This document shows positions 34,682-43,759 of a stretch of 64,000 nt of DNA, piece by piece. This DNA is from Streptomyces liliifuscus (lineage in GTDB: Bacteria > Actinomycetota > Actinomycetes > Streptomycetales > Streptomycetaceae). Made by a program: the position numbers and the translations under genes. Position 1 is the stretch's first letter, and each line of letters starts with the position of its first letter. The stretch lies in assembly GCF_016598615.1 (NCBI RefSeq), contig NZ_CP066831.1:5704001-5768000 (forward strand), in the 5' to 3' direction. The notes under the pieces were generated by a model that searched no databases, was not told where the DNA came from, and saw only the letters and a list, made by a program, of their open reading frames with translations.

Positions 34682-35602
34682 CTATCTGCCGGTGATCGGG
34701 CGGGTCTTGGACGAATTTGACCTCTTGGAGAGAGCGAGGGCTCCTTCCACCCGGCGGGCGGCGACCATCTGTCCGGGGGTGGTGCCGGCGATGGCGCGGA
34801 ACTCGCGGTTGAGGTGTGCCTGGTCGTAGAAGCCGCAGGCCGTCGAGATCTCGGTGAGGCTCGCGGCCCCGCGGTTGAGCATCGCGACGGCCCGACGGAA
34901 GCGCAGCACCCGGGCGGACGCCTTCGGTGCCAGCCCGATCTGCTGGGTGAACCGCCGGACCAAGTACCCCTGGCTCCAACCCACTTCCGCGGCGATCCGG
35001 GAGATGGGGATCGCCCCCGCGCTGCCGGACAGGAGCTGCCACGCATGGCCGACCTCGGGCGAGGGCTCCGGGCCCTCCCCGAGCCTGTCCAGCAACGCCG
35101 CGTCCAGCAGGTCGAACCTCGCCGCCCAGTCCGGAGTGGACGCCAGTCGCTCCACCAGGACCCGGGCCTCGGGCCCCAGAACGTCCCGGATCTCGATGGC
35201 CAGGTTCGTCAACTCGCTCATCGGCATGCCGAACAGCCGGTAGGCGCCCAGCGGTGTGAACTCGACCCGGATCGCCTCCTGGCCGCCGGGATGCACGCAG
35301 ATGGCGGGCCGGTCCTCGAGCCCCACCACCAGCGACCCGATGCTCCCGCTGTCCCCGCCCGGTACGCCCAACCGCCGGACCTGCGAAAACGGCTCCGCGA
35401 GGCTGATCAACAGGGTCGCACGACCGGTCGGCACCAACCGCGCCTCGTACGGCGAGGTCATCGCTTCCCAGTAGCCGACATAGCTGCGCAGGAACGGCCG
35501 CAACCCCGGATGCCAGGGCCGCGTGACCCGCCACAGCCCACCGATCCGGGCGACATCGACCGCACCCGTACGCAACGTGCCGCCCCGTGCACCTTGAAGC
35601 AC
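34682..35602 (-). CDS. AraC-family transcriptional regulator
   Basis: 306 residues. An N-terminal effector domain of about 200 residues (HPGLRPFLRSYVGYWE, RATLLISLAEPF, FTPLGAYRLFGMPMSEL) resembles the DUF6597/AraC-binding-like module, followed by a double helix-turn-helix (ISRIAAEVGWSQGYLVRRFTQQIGLAPKASARVLRFRRAV...LTEISTACGFYDQAHLNREFRAIAGTTPGQM). GTG start at 35602 has GGGGAG 8 bases upstream. No obvious target gene is divergent from it; it may act elsewhere. Confidence 0.88.
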   Translation of the reverse strand: MLQGARGGTLRTGAVDVARIGGLWRVTRPWHPGLRPFLRSYVGYWEAMTSPYEARLVPTGRATLLISLAEPFSQVRRLGVPGGDSGSIGSLVVGLEDRPAICVHPGGQEAIRVEFTPLGAYRLFGMPMSELTNLAIEIRDVLGPEARVLVERLASTPDWAARFDLLDAALLDRLGEGPEPSPEVGHAWQLLSGSAGAIPISRIAAEVGWSQGYLVRRFTQQIGLAPKASARVLRFRRAVAMLNRGAASLTEISTACGFYDQAHLNREFRAIAGTTPGQMVAARRVEGALALSKRSNSSKTRPITGR

Positions 35603-35819
35603 CGAAGGCTCCCCTCACCCCGAGGGACCGCCCTGAGCAAACCGCCTGGCAAGCTCCGCAGCACCTCGTCCGCTGTCCGGTGTAGCAGCCGATCGTTCCG
35701 CGTGTTTCACAGTACCCATGTCGCCGCACCGAACTCACGCGCTACGAAGTGAAGTTGAGGTGTTGAGATGCCGGGGGTCGGGAGGGTGGGATGCCGCGAT
35801 ACCGGACCCGTGGCACCCG

Positions 35820-36340
35820 CTAGGCGTCGGGCAGCGACGCCGCCAGATGTTCCCACGCCGCGTGCACGTCCTCCCCGACCATCCCGAACTGCGTGATGAC
35901 CGCGACACAGCGCCCGTCCTCGTCGTCGAGTTCGAGCGCCGAGGTCGGACCGTGTGCCGCCGTGGAGCGGACGAGGTGGCAGGCCCGGACGCCCGTCAGG
36001 TCGATCTCCACCGAGCTGTCCGCGACCGCCGCGAACACCCGCCCGCCGACGGTCCGGTCGGTGACGTGCACACGGCCGCCGCACGCCTGCATGGCCGCCG
36101 GGGCGAACACCGCGACGCGATCGGCAGTCCGACGGAGCAGTGCTCGCGGAGTCCGCACTCGGCCGGGTGGAGGGCGGCACCCGGGACGATCCCCGCCGGT
36201 GCCTGCCCGAGTTGGATGCGCGCGGCGCCGGGCGCGGCCTCCGTCAGGGTCGTACCAGGCGCGATGGAGACGCTCACGCGGGCGTGATCCTGCCCCTGGC
36301 CCCGGAAGGCGGCGTCGGTACACCCGACACCCGACGCCAT
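35820..36340 (-). pseudogene. Frameshifted remnant resembling hemin-degrading factor (HemS/ChuX type)
   Basis: Coding-like GC periodicity continues along the minus strand, but in one frame from about 36340 to 36130 and in the -1 frame from there to a stop at 35820. The break (near 36115-36150) behaves like a one-base deletion. The downstream part, with CHLVRSTAAHGPTSALELDDEDGR and VHAAWEHLA, resembles the C-terminal lobe of HmuS/ChuX proteins (VWLVRKPTADG..TSLELFDAHG, ELEAWRALV). The upstream part VSVSIAPGTTLTEAAPGAARIQLG is not recognised. It could be a sequencing error in a live gene. Function call is tentative. Confidence 0.42.
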
Positions 36341-36436
36341 CGCGCACGTCGCGGTCTGGCTGGTCGGCCGGCGACGAAGCGGCCTTCGTGCACGGAACCG
36401 TGGTCGACGTCGACGGAGGCGGGACGGGCGTTGCCG

Positions 36437-37210
36437 TCAGCGCACCGGGAAGCCGAAGGAGTAGCCCTGCTGCTTGAGTTGGGGGAGGAGTCGGCGCAGG
36501 GCCTCGACGGTCTGGGAGCGGTCGCCGCCGGCGTCGTGGAAGAGGAGTGTCGGCCCGTTCGGCACCTCCCGCTCGACGGTGGCGACGATGGCGTCCGTGC
36601 CCGGCCGCTCGAAGTCCTTGCTGTCGACGTTCCAGCCCAGCGGGCGCATGCCGCGGGAGGCGGCGAGGGTGCGGCTGTACGGGGTGAAGGCCCCGCCGGG
36701 CGCCCGGTAGTACATCGGGCGTACGCCACCGGACGCCTCGGTGATCATGCGTTCGGCGTCGAGGATCTGCTTGGACTGGTAGGCCTGGGAGTTCTTGTCC
36801 ATGGTGGTGTCGTGCGACACCGAGTGGTCGCACAGCCGGTGTCCGGCCGCGACCACCTTCTTCACGAGGTCCAGGTGGGCCTGCGCCTGCGTCCCCACCA
36901 TGCAGAACGTGGCCTTCACCCCGTACTCCCGCAGCACGTCGAGCATTTGAGGGGTCCACACGGGGTCGGGGCCGTCGTCGATGGTGATGTTGACGCCACG
37001 CGGCCCCTTGTCCGAGGCGTGCGCGATGGTCACCGCGACCGGCTTCACGTCACTGGCCGGCTCGGCCGACGCGGACCCCTTCGGCGACGAGGCGCCCGCG
37101 GCTCCGGCCTGCGCGGACCACGCCGAGGCACCCCCGGCGGCCAACGCCACCCCGAGCGCCGCGCCGAGCACCTTGCCGTACCACCCTCGCCCGCCGCCGT
37201 GCCGTGCCAT
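36437..37210 (-). CDS. Secreted polysaccharide deacetylase (NodB family)
   Basis: 257 residues. Signal peptide VLGAALGVALAAGGASAWSAQA, a short linker, then a carbohydrate-esterase-4 domain: TIDDGPDP (motif 1, with the catalytic and metal Asp), HSVSH (motif 2, metal His pair), YRAPGG (motif 3), WNVDSKDF (motif 4) and LFHDAGGD (motif 5). All key residues are present. It removes acetyl groups from peptidoglycan, chitin or a secondary wall polymer outside the membrane. ATG 37210 has GGGGCGG upstream. Its neighbours include an L,D-transpeptidase and FemAB/MurJ. Confidence 0.9.
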   Translation of the reverse strand: MARHGGGRGWYGKVLGAALGVALAAGGASAWSAQAGAAGASSPKGSASAEPASDVKPVAVTIAHASDKGPRGVNITIDDGPDPVWTPQMLDVLREYGVKATFCMVGTQAQAHLDLVKKVVAAGHRLCDHSVSHDTTMDKNSQAYQSKQILDAERMITEASGGVRPMYYRAPGGAFTPYSRTLAASRGMRPLGWNVDSKDFERPGTDAIVATVEREVPNGPTLLFHDAGGDRSQTVEALRRLLPQLKQQGYSFGFPVR

Positions 37211-37488
37211 GTCCGCCCCGCTTCCACGCAGTTCCTCGCCGGTTCCCTGGTCGACGTCGACGCGCGACCACCAGGGAGGACGGCGGGCCGCGGGCATCGG
37301 ATGCGCCCGTTACCGATCAAGGACAATCCCGGAGTGGTTCCCGGACAACCGAGCTGCCGGCGCCCGATGTTGAGCCGCTGCGCCTGTCCGGCCCGGCCCC
37401 GCCGGCGGAACCGTTTCAGCGGGTGCCCGTGTCCTCCTCCGAGGGAGGTGGTTCCACGCCGCGGAGCCGCCTGTGAAGGGGGCTGGCC

Positions 37489-37935
37489 ATGTGGGAGGCA
37501 CGTGAAGGGGCACGGTTAGGGGCTTGGGCCGTCGCAGGGGTCGTCGGCCTCGCGGTGGTGTACGTGATCGGGGCGTTCGCCTTCGGCGGCGCGGGGTGGA
37601 TCACCGCCCCGTTCCGGGGTGAGGCGGACAAGCGCAACAACACGGTCGGCTCGGGCGAGTTCCGGCAGACCACGTACGAGGAGTTCTTCGATCTGTGCGA
37701 GGCCGCGCAGAACGCCGAAGGAACGATCCAGGTGCTCAAGGAGGAGCGGAAGGCCGCTTCGGAGACCCGCACGGCGCAGATCGACCAGTCGATCACCGCG
37801 CTGAAGGCCACGCGGATCGAGTCGGTCAACGACTACAACTCGAAGGCCGCCCAGGAACACCGCGCGCCCTTCCGCGACAAGGACCTGCCGTACCGGCTGA
37901 ATGTCGAGGCCGAGCGCACGACATGCACCAACTGA
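37489..37935 (+). CDS. Single-pass membrane protein, unknown function
   Basis: 148 residues. One helix (LGAWAVAGVVGLAVVYVIGAFAFGG) then an extracytoplasmic helical domain with a Cys pair (FDLCEAAQN... and ERTTCTN at the end) that could form a disulphide. The segment VLKEERKAASETRTAQIDQSITALKATR is predicted coiled coil. It is followed 35 bases later by a lipoprotein gene in the same direction, so the two are probably an operon and may interact at the membrane. Family not recognised; similar two-gene units occur on Streptomyces mobile elements. Confidence 0.7.
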   Translation: MWEAREGARLGAWAVAGVVGLAVVYVIGAFAFGGAGWITAPFRGEADKRNNTVGSGEFRQTTYEEFFDLCEAAQNAEGTIQVLKEERKAASETRTAQIDQSITALKATRIESVNDYNSKAAQEHRAPFRDKDLPYRLNVEAERTTCTN

Positions 37936-37970
37936 TCCCCGTCTCGTCCAAGGGAAGAGGGCAGCACCGC

Positions 37971-38528
37971 ATGAAGAAGTTCGTACGCACGGCCCTGGCC
38001 CCCGTCGTCGCGCTCGTCGTGGGCCTCGCCCTGACGTCCTGCACCGACTCCAGCCAGGACAAGGAGAACAAGGCCAAGCAGAAGGGCTACGACCACCTGG
38101 TGGCCCAGCAGCCGGCGGGCCGCATGGAGTACTCGCCGACCCGCGAAGCGATCAACCAGTGGGTCAAGACGTGGGGCAAGCGGGGCAAGCTCTCGTACGT
38201 CTACATCCAGAACGCCAAGGGCGAGTACGGGTACTTCATCATGAAGGGCCTGCCGGTGCCGCGCTGCAAGATGCTCACTCCGACGGAGAAGGTGGAGCAC
38301 TCCGACAGCGGCGTCGCGGTTCTCGCGCAGCCCGGCATGGACGGTACGTACACGACGGGGTCCACCTGCAACGCGTACTACGGCTTCGACGCCACGACGG
38401 GCGCGTACATGGAGTTCACGGTCGGCACGAACCAGTCGTTCTTCCTGTTCGACAAGCCCATGACGATGCCGGAGTACGCCAGCGCCAAACAGCTGGGGCC
38501 GACCTCGGTGAAGGACGTCAAGAAGTAA
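37971..38528 (+). CDS. Lipoprotein, unknown function
   Basis: 185 residues with a type-II signal (LAPVVALVVGLALTSC lipobox) and a mature domain of mixed beta strands, e.g. GKLSYVYIQNAKGEYGYFIMKGLPVPRCKML and NAYYGFDATTGAYMEFTVGTNQSFFLFD. Two mature Cys residues may pair. AAGGGAAGAGG precedes the ATG; an in-frame ATG at 37923 overlaps the previous gene and is less likely. A strong hairpin follows. It appears to be co-expressed with the upstream coiled-coil membrane protein. Confidence 0.75.
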   Translation: MKKFVRTALAPVVALVVGLALTSCTDSSQDKENKAKQKGYDHLVAQQPAGRMEYSPTREAINQWVKTWGKRGKLSYVYIQNAKGEYGYFIMKGLPVPRCKMLTPTEKVEHSDSGVAVLAQPGMDGTYTTGSTCNAYYGFDATTGAYMEFTVGTNQSFFLFDKPMTMPEYASAKQLGPTSVKDVKK

Positions 38529-38539
38529 CCCCGGGCGGT

Positions 38540-38570
38540 CGGGGGCCGGTCGGAGGAGTTCCGGCCCCCG
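38540..38570. terminator. Hairpin terminator between convergent genes
   Basis: Perfect 10-base inverted repeat, CGGGGGCCGG / CCGGCCCCCG, with an 11-base loop, 12 bases past the lipoprotein stop. Confidence 0.7.
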
Positions 38571-38617
38571 TGTCCCGTCCGGCGGAAGCTGCCGCAGGCG
38601 CCCGGACCAACCGCCCC

Positions 38618-39838
38618 TCAGCGCAGCGCGCTCTTCCGCTGCCACTCGCTCCACGAGAGGTTCCACGCGCCGAAGCCGTTCCCGGGCGCGACCACGCCCT
38701 TGGTGTCCTTGCCGGTGATCTCGAACGGGTCGCCGGGCCGCACCTGCCCGTAGAACCAGGCCGCGTTCGCGTCGCTCATCCCTATGCATCCGGAACTCTG
38801 GTTGGAGTTGCCGAAGTAGCGGGCGTTCCACGGGGCGGCGTGCGCGTACATGCCCGACCAGGTCAGCCGCATCGAGTGCTCGACCATCTTGTCGTAGGCG
38901 TCGCCCAGACCCACCGTCTCGGAGTTCATGTTGATCGTGCCCTCCTTGGCCATGAGAACGGCGGTTCCGCGCCAGGAACGCTTGTCACCGCCGGGCGTGC
39001 CACCGGAGACGGGTATGCGCCGGACCGTCCTGCCGTCGCGCACGAGGGTGAGCCGGTGGCGGTCGAGGTCGACCTTGGCGATCTGCCGGGCGCCGATGGT
39101 GAAGGCGGTCGTGTAGTCGCGTACGAACCAGCCGCCGGCCGCGCCCGAGTCGGTGCCGTTCAACTCGGCGTTCAGCGTGACCTTGGTGCCGGGCTTCCAG
39201 TACTCCTTGGGCCGCCAGTCCACCCGGTCCCGGCCCGACCAGTCGGTCAGCCAGCCCCAGGAGCCCTCGGTCCTGTTCGAGGTGGTGACCCTGAGCTGCT
39301 TCTCGACCTCGGCCTTGTTCTTGACCGGGTTGTCGAAGACCAGGGAGATCGGCTGGGCGACGCCGACGGTGGAGGCGGCGCCCGGTCGCCAGTCGACCTT
39401 GTTGACCTTGTCCGCCGGAGCCGTGGTGAAGGCGGCCTCGGCGCTTCCCGCCGTTCCGCCCTCGGTTCGGGTAGCCGTCGTCACCGTGTACCTCGCGCCG
39501 GGTGCGGCCTTGCGGTCGGAGACCCATGACCGGCCGTCGGCGGCGGCCTTCCCGGCGAGTTTGTGGCCCTCGGCGTCGGTGACCGTCACGGAGGTGAGCC
39601 TGCCGCCCGCGGCCGTGACCCGCACGGGCCCGCCCGCCGGGACCCGTTCTCCCTCGGGCGTGACGGTGACCGTGACAGGGCGGTCGTCGGCGCCCGGCTT
39701 GGCGTCCGCCCCGGTGCCCGCCGCACCGGAGGAGCCGCTCGACGAACAGGCGGCGAGCGGCGCCAGCAGGGCGGCCGTGGCGGCGGCCACGACGGTGGCC
39801 CGGACGCGGGCATGAGCGAGTACGCGTGTGCTGGGCAA
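38618..39838 (-). CDS. L,D-transpeptidase lipoprotein with Ig-like domains
   Basis: 406 residues. Lipobox LLAPLAAC at about 31, two Ig-like modules (VTVTPEGERVPAGGPVRVTA..., GVAQPISLVFDNPVKNKAEVEKQL), then a YkuD catalytic domain: VDLDRHRLTLVRDG, HAAPWNARYFGNSNQSSGCIGMSD with the active-site Cys, and a Trp-rich C-terminal tail. This is the actinobacterial LdtMt2-like layout and forms 3-3 crosslinks in peptidoglycan outside the membrane. The start is a TTG at 39838 with GGAGG five bases upstream; no ATG or GTG in frame has a better site. Divergent from FemAB. Confidence 0.92.
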   Translation of the reverse strand: MPSTRVLAHARVRATVVAAATAALLAPLAACSSSGSSGAAGTGADAKPGADDRPVTVTVTPEGERVPAGGPVRVTAAGGRLTSVTVTDAEGHKLAGKAAADGRSWVSDRKAAPGARYTVTTATRTEGGTAGSAEAAFTTAPADKVNKVDWRPGAASTVGVAQPISLVFDNPVKNKAEVEKQLRVTTSNRTEGSWGWLTDWSGRDRVDWRPKEYWKPGTKVTLNAELNGTDSGAAGGWFVRDYTTAFTIGARQIAKVDLDRHRLTLVRDGRTVRRIPVSGGTPGGDKRSWRGTAVLMAKEGTINMNSETVGLGDAYDKMVEHSMRLTWSGMYAHAAPWNARYFGNSNQSSGCIGMSDANAAWFYGQVRPGDPFEITGKDTKGVVAPGNGFGAWNLSWSEWQRKSALR

Positions 39839-40019
39839 CAGGACCTCCGGGAAGGACGAAAGCGAGGTGGGTGAATCGGCGATGTCGTGACTGTAGAGCC
39901 GTAAAACCCGAGGTCAGCCGCTGTGGAGCTATGTGACGGCGACTGGTGAGGAACGGTCATGGTCCGGTCACATTCGCCGGACGGATCGGTCATGGACCGC
40001 TGTGAGCATCCTTTGCGAC

Positions 40020-40067
40020 CCCACGAAAAGGCCCACGAAAAGGCTCGCGAAGAGCCCCGCGAAAGGC
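40020..40067 (+). repeat. Four imperfect 12-base tandem repeats upstream of the FemAB gene
   Basis: Units CCCACGAAAAGG (twice), CTCGCGAAGAGC and CCCGCGAAAGGC occur in direct succession just before the ribosome site of the next gene. Being 12 bases they would keep frame, but the region has no supported gene. Confidence 0.6.
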
Positions 40068-40092
40068 CCGGGGAGAAGGAGAGGCTCAGACT

Positions 40093-41304
40093 GTGTCAGC
40101 GCTGCTCGTGCCGCCCAGCCGCGTGCCCCAGCCACGGAACCGGGGCGTGGCACTGCGAAGCATCACCGCGGAGACCTACCGCGCCTTCCTCGCGTCCCCC
40201 GCCGGCGCCGCCCTCGGTGCCGGATTCCTCCAGTGCCCGTCCTGGGCCGACGTCAAGGAGGGCTGGCGCGCCCAACTGCTCGGCTGGGGGCCGGATCCCG
40301 AGGCGGGCCGACTGACCGGCGTGGCCCTGGTGTTGCTGCGGCAGTTCCCCGGCACCCGCAAGTACTTCGCCTACCTGCCCGAGGGGCCCGTCGCCGACTG
40401 GACCGACCCCGACGTCGACGACTGGCTCGGCCCGCTCCTCGAACACCTGCGCCGCGTGGGGACCTTCGCCGTCCGCATCGGCCCGTCGCCCGCCTACCGT
40501 CGCTGGGACGCCGCCCTGCTCAAGCCGCTCGCCGGTCCCGGCCGGCGCCTGGGCGACGTACTCGCCAGTGAGGTCGACCCGCTCGGCACCGCCGTCGCCG
40601 AACGGCTGCGCGCCCGGGGCTGGCGCCGCTGCGGCGGTGACGGAACGGGAGGGGGCGGGACCGGAGGGGACGGGGACGCGCAGCCCCGGCACGTCTTCCA
40701 GGTGCCGCTCGCAGGGCGCACCACGGAAGACCTCTGGTCCGGGCTCAACCAGGAGTGGCGACGCAATGTGCGCCGCGCGCAGAAGGAGGGCGTGGAGGTG
40801 GTCGTGGGCAGTGCGGCGGAACTCCCTGAGTTCTACCGGCTGTTGGGCATCACCGAGCGCCGCGACGGTTTCCGGCTCGGCCGCTCGCTCGCCTACTACG
40901 AGCGTCAGTACGCGGTGCTCAACGCCGAGGAACCGGGCCGGATGAAGCTGTACCTCGCCCGTCACCGGGGAGAGATCCTGGCCGCCCACACGATGATCAC
41001 GGTGGGCCGCCGGGCCTGGTACCAGACCGGCGCCTCGGCCGACCACCGCCGCGAGGTCCGCCCCTCCAACGCCCTGCAGTGGCGGATGCTGCTGGACGCC
41101 CACGCCCTGGGCGCCGAGGTCTACGACATGCGCGGGGTACCCTCCACTCTCGATCCTGAGGAACGTACGTACGGACTGCTGCGGTGGAAGCTCGGCACCG
41201 GGGGGCAGGTCGTCGAGACGTTGGGGGAATGGGAGAGGGCATTGGGTGGCAGCACCAACCACGCGCTCCACCGCGCCTTCCAGGCGTACCTGAACCGCCG
41301 ATGA
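40093..41304 (+). CDS. FemAB/FemX-family aminoacyltransferase
   Basis: 403 residues with two GNAT-like lobes. LLRQFPGTRKYFAYLPEGPVADW in lobe 1 and LNQEWRRNVRRAQKEGVEVVVG, FYRLLGITERRDGF, AAHTMITVGRRAWYQTGAS and GAEVYDMRGVPSTLDPEERTYGLLRWKLGTGG in lobe 2 are characteristic of Fem transferases, which add the bridge amino acid (Gly in Streptomyces, VanK/FemX-like) to lipid II at the cytoplasmic membrane face. A Gly-rich insertion (GGDGTGGGGTGGDG) sits in an inter-strand loop. GTG start; GGAGAGG upstream. Its stop overlaps the MurJ start by 4 bases (ATGA). Confidence 0.9.
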   Translation: MSALLVPPSRVPQPRNRGVALRSITAETYRAFLASPAGAALGAGFLQCPSWADVKEGWRAQLLGWGPDPEAGRLTGVALVLLRQFPGTRKYFAYLPEGPVADWTDPDVDDWLGPLLEHLRRVGTFAVRIGPSPAYRRWDAALLKPLAGPGRRLGDVLASEVDPLGTAVAERLRARGWRRCGGDGTGGGGTGGDGDAQPRHVFQVPLAGRTTEDLWSGLNQEWRRNVRRAQKEGVEVVVGSAAELPEFYRLLGITERRDGFRLGRSLAYYERQYAVLNAEEPGRMKLYLARHRGEILAAHTMITVGRRAWYQTGASADHRREVRPSNALQWRMLLDAHALGAEVYDMRGVPSTLDPEERTYGLLRWKLGTGGQVVETLGEWERALGGSTNHALHRAFQAYLNRR

Positions 41305-42971
41305 CCCATACGACACCAGCCGGCACGGCTGGCACGGGCAGCGCGGAACCGACGGCGGAACCGACGGCGGAACCGACAAAAACTGCCTCCACGGCCCGTG
41401 GCAGTGCCGTCATGGCCGCCGGATCCATCGTCTCCCGGGCCACCGGCTTCGCCCGCTCCGCCGTCGTCGCGGCGGCCCTCGGCACCATCGGGCCGGTCGC
41501 CGACGGCTACGCGGTCGGCAACGCCCTGCCCACCATCGTCTACATGCTGCTCCTCGGCGGCGCGCTGAACGCCGTCTTCGTGCCCGAGCTGGTCAAGGCC
41601 GCCAAGGAGCACGACGACGGGGGCGTCGCGTACACCGACCGGCTCGTCACCGTCTGCGTGATCGCCCTGCTGGCGATCACCGCGACCGCGGTGTGGGTGG
41701 CGCCCGCGATCGTGGACGCGTACACCGACTACACCGGCCCGCAGGCGGCCATGACCACCGCCCTCGCCCGCTACTGCCTGCCCCAGATCTTCTTCCTCGG
41801 ACTGTTCACGCTCCTCGGGCAAGTACTCAACGCCCGGGGCCGGTTCGGCGCGATGATGTGGGCGCCGGTCCTCAACAACCTCGTCGTCATGACCGTGTTC
41901 GGGCTGTACCTGGCACTGGCCATGGGCGGCGGGGACACGCTCACCGCGACCGAGACCGCGGTGCTCGGCTGGGGCACGACCGCCGGTATCGCCGTCCAGG
42001 CCCTCGCCCTCCTCCCCGCCCTGCGCGCCGCCCGCTTCCGCTGGCGGCCCCGCTTCGACTGGCGCGGCAGCGGACTGACCCGCCCCCTGCGCGCGGCCGG
42101 CTGGCTGGTGCTCCTTGTCCTGGCCAACCAGGCCGCGTACTTGGTCACCACCCGCCTCGCCACCACCGCGGGCCTCGACGGCGGCCCCGGATACGGCGCG
42201 TACAACAACGCCTATGCCCTGTGGGTCGTACCGCACGGCATCATCACCGTCTCCGTGGTGACCGCGCTGATGCCCCGGATGAGCGCGGCCGCCGCCGACG
42301 GGGACACCGACTCCGTACGCCGAGACGTCTCCCATGCCCTGCGCGTCTGCGCCTCCGGCGTCGTCCCGGCCGCCTGCGCGCTGTTGGCCCTCGCCCAGCC
42401 GGTGATGGCCCTGGTCTTCGGCTACGGCAGGACGGGCGCCGACGACACGTCCGCCATGGCCGGCATCCTGATGGCCTTCGCACCGGGACTCGTCGCCCTG
42501 TCCGGCCAGTACGTCCTGTCCCGCGCCTTCTACGCGCTCTCCGACACCCGTACGCCGTTCCTGCTCAACCTCGTGATCGTCGCCCTCAACGCGGGGCTGT
42601 CCGTGGCCGCCGCCCACCTGCTGCCGGCCCGCTGGGCCGTGACGGGCATGGCGGCGGGATACTCCCTGGCGCTGTGCGCGGGCTGGGTGCTGACCGGCCT
42701 GGTGCTGAGCCGTCGGCTCGCCGTCGTACGCCCCCTGCGGTCGTCCGCCGTCGGCGCGCACGCGCGGCTGCTGCTCGCCGCCGTCCCCGCCACCGCGCTC
42801 GGTTACCTCGCGGCCCAGGGTGCGGTACGGGCGGGAGCCCTGGTCGCCGCAACTGCCGGGGCGGCTGTTGTCGTCCTCACCTTCGCTGTGCTCGCCCGTC
42901 CGCTGCGGCTCGCCGAACTCGACGCGCTGCTCGCAGGCGTACGCCGCGGACGAACCCGGAACCGAACCTGA
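41301..42971 (+). CDS. MurJ/MviN-family lipid II flippase paralogue
   Basis: 556 residues and about 14 transmembrane helices of the MOP superfamily. GSIVSRATGFARSAVVAAALG, VADGYAVGNALPTIVYMLLLGGALNAVFVPEL, FTLLGQVLNARGRFGAMMWAPVLNNLV and SRAFYALSDTRTPF are family blocks. It lacks the cytoplasmic pseudokinase extension of the main actinobacterial MviN protein, so it is a shorter paralogue. Translational coupling to FemAB suggests flipping of the lipid-linked precursor that FemAB modifies, or of another polyprenyl-linked unit. An EPTAEPTAEPT repeat lies at the N-terminus. Confidence 0.9.
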   Translation: MTHTTPAGTAGTGSAEPTAEPTAEPTKTASTARGSAVMAAGSIVSRATGFARSAVVAAALGTIGPVADGYAVGNALPTIVYMLLLGGALNAVFVPELVKAAKEHDDGGVAYTDRLVTVCVIALLAITATAVWVAPAIVDAYTDYTGPQAAMTTALARYCLPQIFFLGLFTLLGQVLNARGRFGAMMWAPVLNNLVVMTVFGLYLALAMGGGDTLTATETAVLGWGTTAGIAVQALALLPALRAARFRWRPRFDWRGSGLTRPLRAAGWLVLLVLANQAAYLVTTRLATTAGLDGGPGYGAYNNAYALWVVPHGIITVSVVTALMPRMSAAAADGDTDSVRRDVSHALRVCASGVVPAACALLALAQPVMALVFGYGRTGADDTSAMAGILMAFAPGLVALSGQYVLSRAFYALSDTRTPFLLNLVIVALNAGLSVAAAHLLPARWAVTGMAAGYSLALCAGWVLTGLVLSRRLAVVRPLRSSAVGAHARLLLAAVPATALGYLAAQGAVRAGALVAATAGAAVVVLTFAVLARPLRLAELDALLAGVRRGRTRNRT

Positions 42972-43014
42972 ACCCGGGCCCGGACCCGGCCCTGAACCCG
43001 GAGACAGACCGGGG

Positions 43015-43038
43015 CCGGGACCGGGACCGGGACCGGGA
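43015..43038 (+). repeat. Four tandem CCGGGA units
   Basis: A six-base unit repeated four times in the 107-base gap between the MurJ-type gene and the response regulator. The surrounding bases (42970-43060) are a looser continuation rich in CCGG. Confidence 0.6.
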
Positions 43039-43078
43039 CCTGACCCTCACCCCTGACATCACCTAGGGAGAACCGCCG

Positions 43079-43759
43079 ATGCCCCGCGTGCTCCTCATCG
43101 AGGACGACCCCTCCGTACGCGAGGGGGTCGAACTCGGTCTGCGCCGACGCGGCCACGAGGTACGGGCGGCCGCGACCGGCGAGGCCGGCCTTGCCGCGAT
43201 GGCCGAATTCCGGCCCGATCTGCTGCTCCTCGACCTGATGCTGCCCGGCATGAACGGCGTACAGGTCTGCCGGCAGGTCCGCGACCACAGCCAGCTGCCG
43301 ATCATCATGCTCACCGCGCGCGGCGACGACTTCGACGTGGTCATCGGCCTGGAGGCAGGAGCCGACGACTACATCGTCAAGCCCGCACGTCCCGAGGTGA
43401 TCGAGGCCCGGATCCGTGCCGTACTGCGCCGACTGGACGACAGTCCGGGCCGTCCGGCCATCGTGGTCCACGGAGAACTCACCGTCGACCGGGTCGGACT
43501 CACCGTCAGCAAGGCCGGCCGGCCGCTCGCGCTCGCCCCCTCGGAGCTCAAGCTCCTGCTGCATCTCTCCGCCGCCCCCGAGCAGGTGTTCAGCAGGCAG
43601 CAACTGCTTGAGCACGTCTGGGGGCACAGCTTCCACGCCGACGCCCGACTGGTCGACGCATGCGTCGCCCGGCTGCGCGGCAAGATCGAGGACGAGGTCG
43701 GCAGCCCCCGCTATGTCCAGACACTGCGGGGTTTCGGCTACCGCTTCGGGCCCCTGTGA
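43079..43759 (+). CDS. OmpR-family response regulator (AfsQ1/CseB-like)
   Basis: 226 residues: receiver with EDDPSVREG, phospho-acceptor Asp in LLLLDLMLPGMNG and VKPARPE, then a winged helix (LAPSELKLLLHLSAAPEQVFSRQQLLEHVWG, LVDACVARLRGKIED, GFGYRFG). The DACVARLRGKIED block resembles AfsQ1. GGGAGAACC precedes the ATG. It leads a coupled trio, regulator - kinase - lipoprotein, placed directly behind FemAB-MurJ, so it is a plausible envelope-stress sensor output. Confidence 0.92.
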   Translation: MPRVLLIEDDPSVREGVELGLRRRGHEVRAAATGEAGLAAMAEFRPDLLLLDLMLPGMNGVQVCRQVRDHSQLPIIMLTARGDDFDVVIGLEAGADDYIVKPARPEVIEARIRAVLRRLDDSPGRPAIVVHGELTVDRVGLTVSKAGRPLALAPSELKLLLHLSAAPEQVFSRQQLLEHVWGHSFHADARLVDACVARLRGKIEDEVGSPRYVQTLRGFGYRFGPL

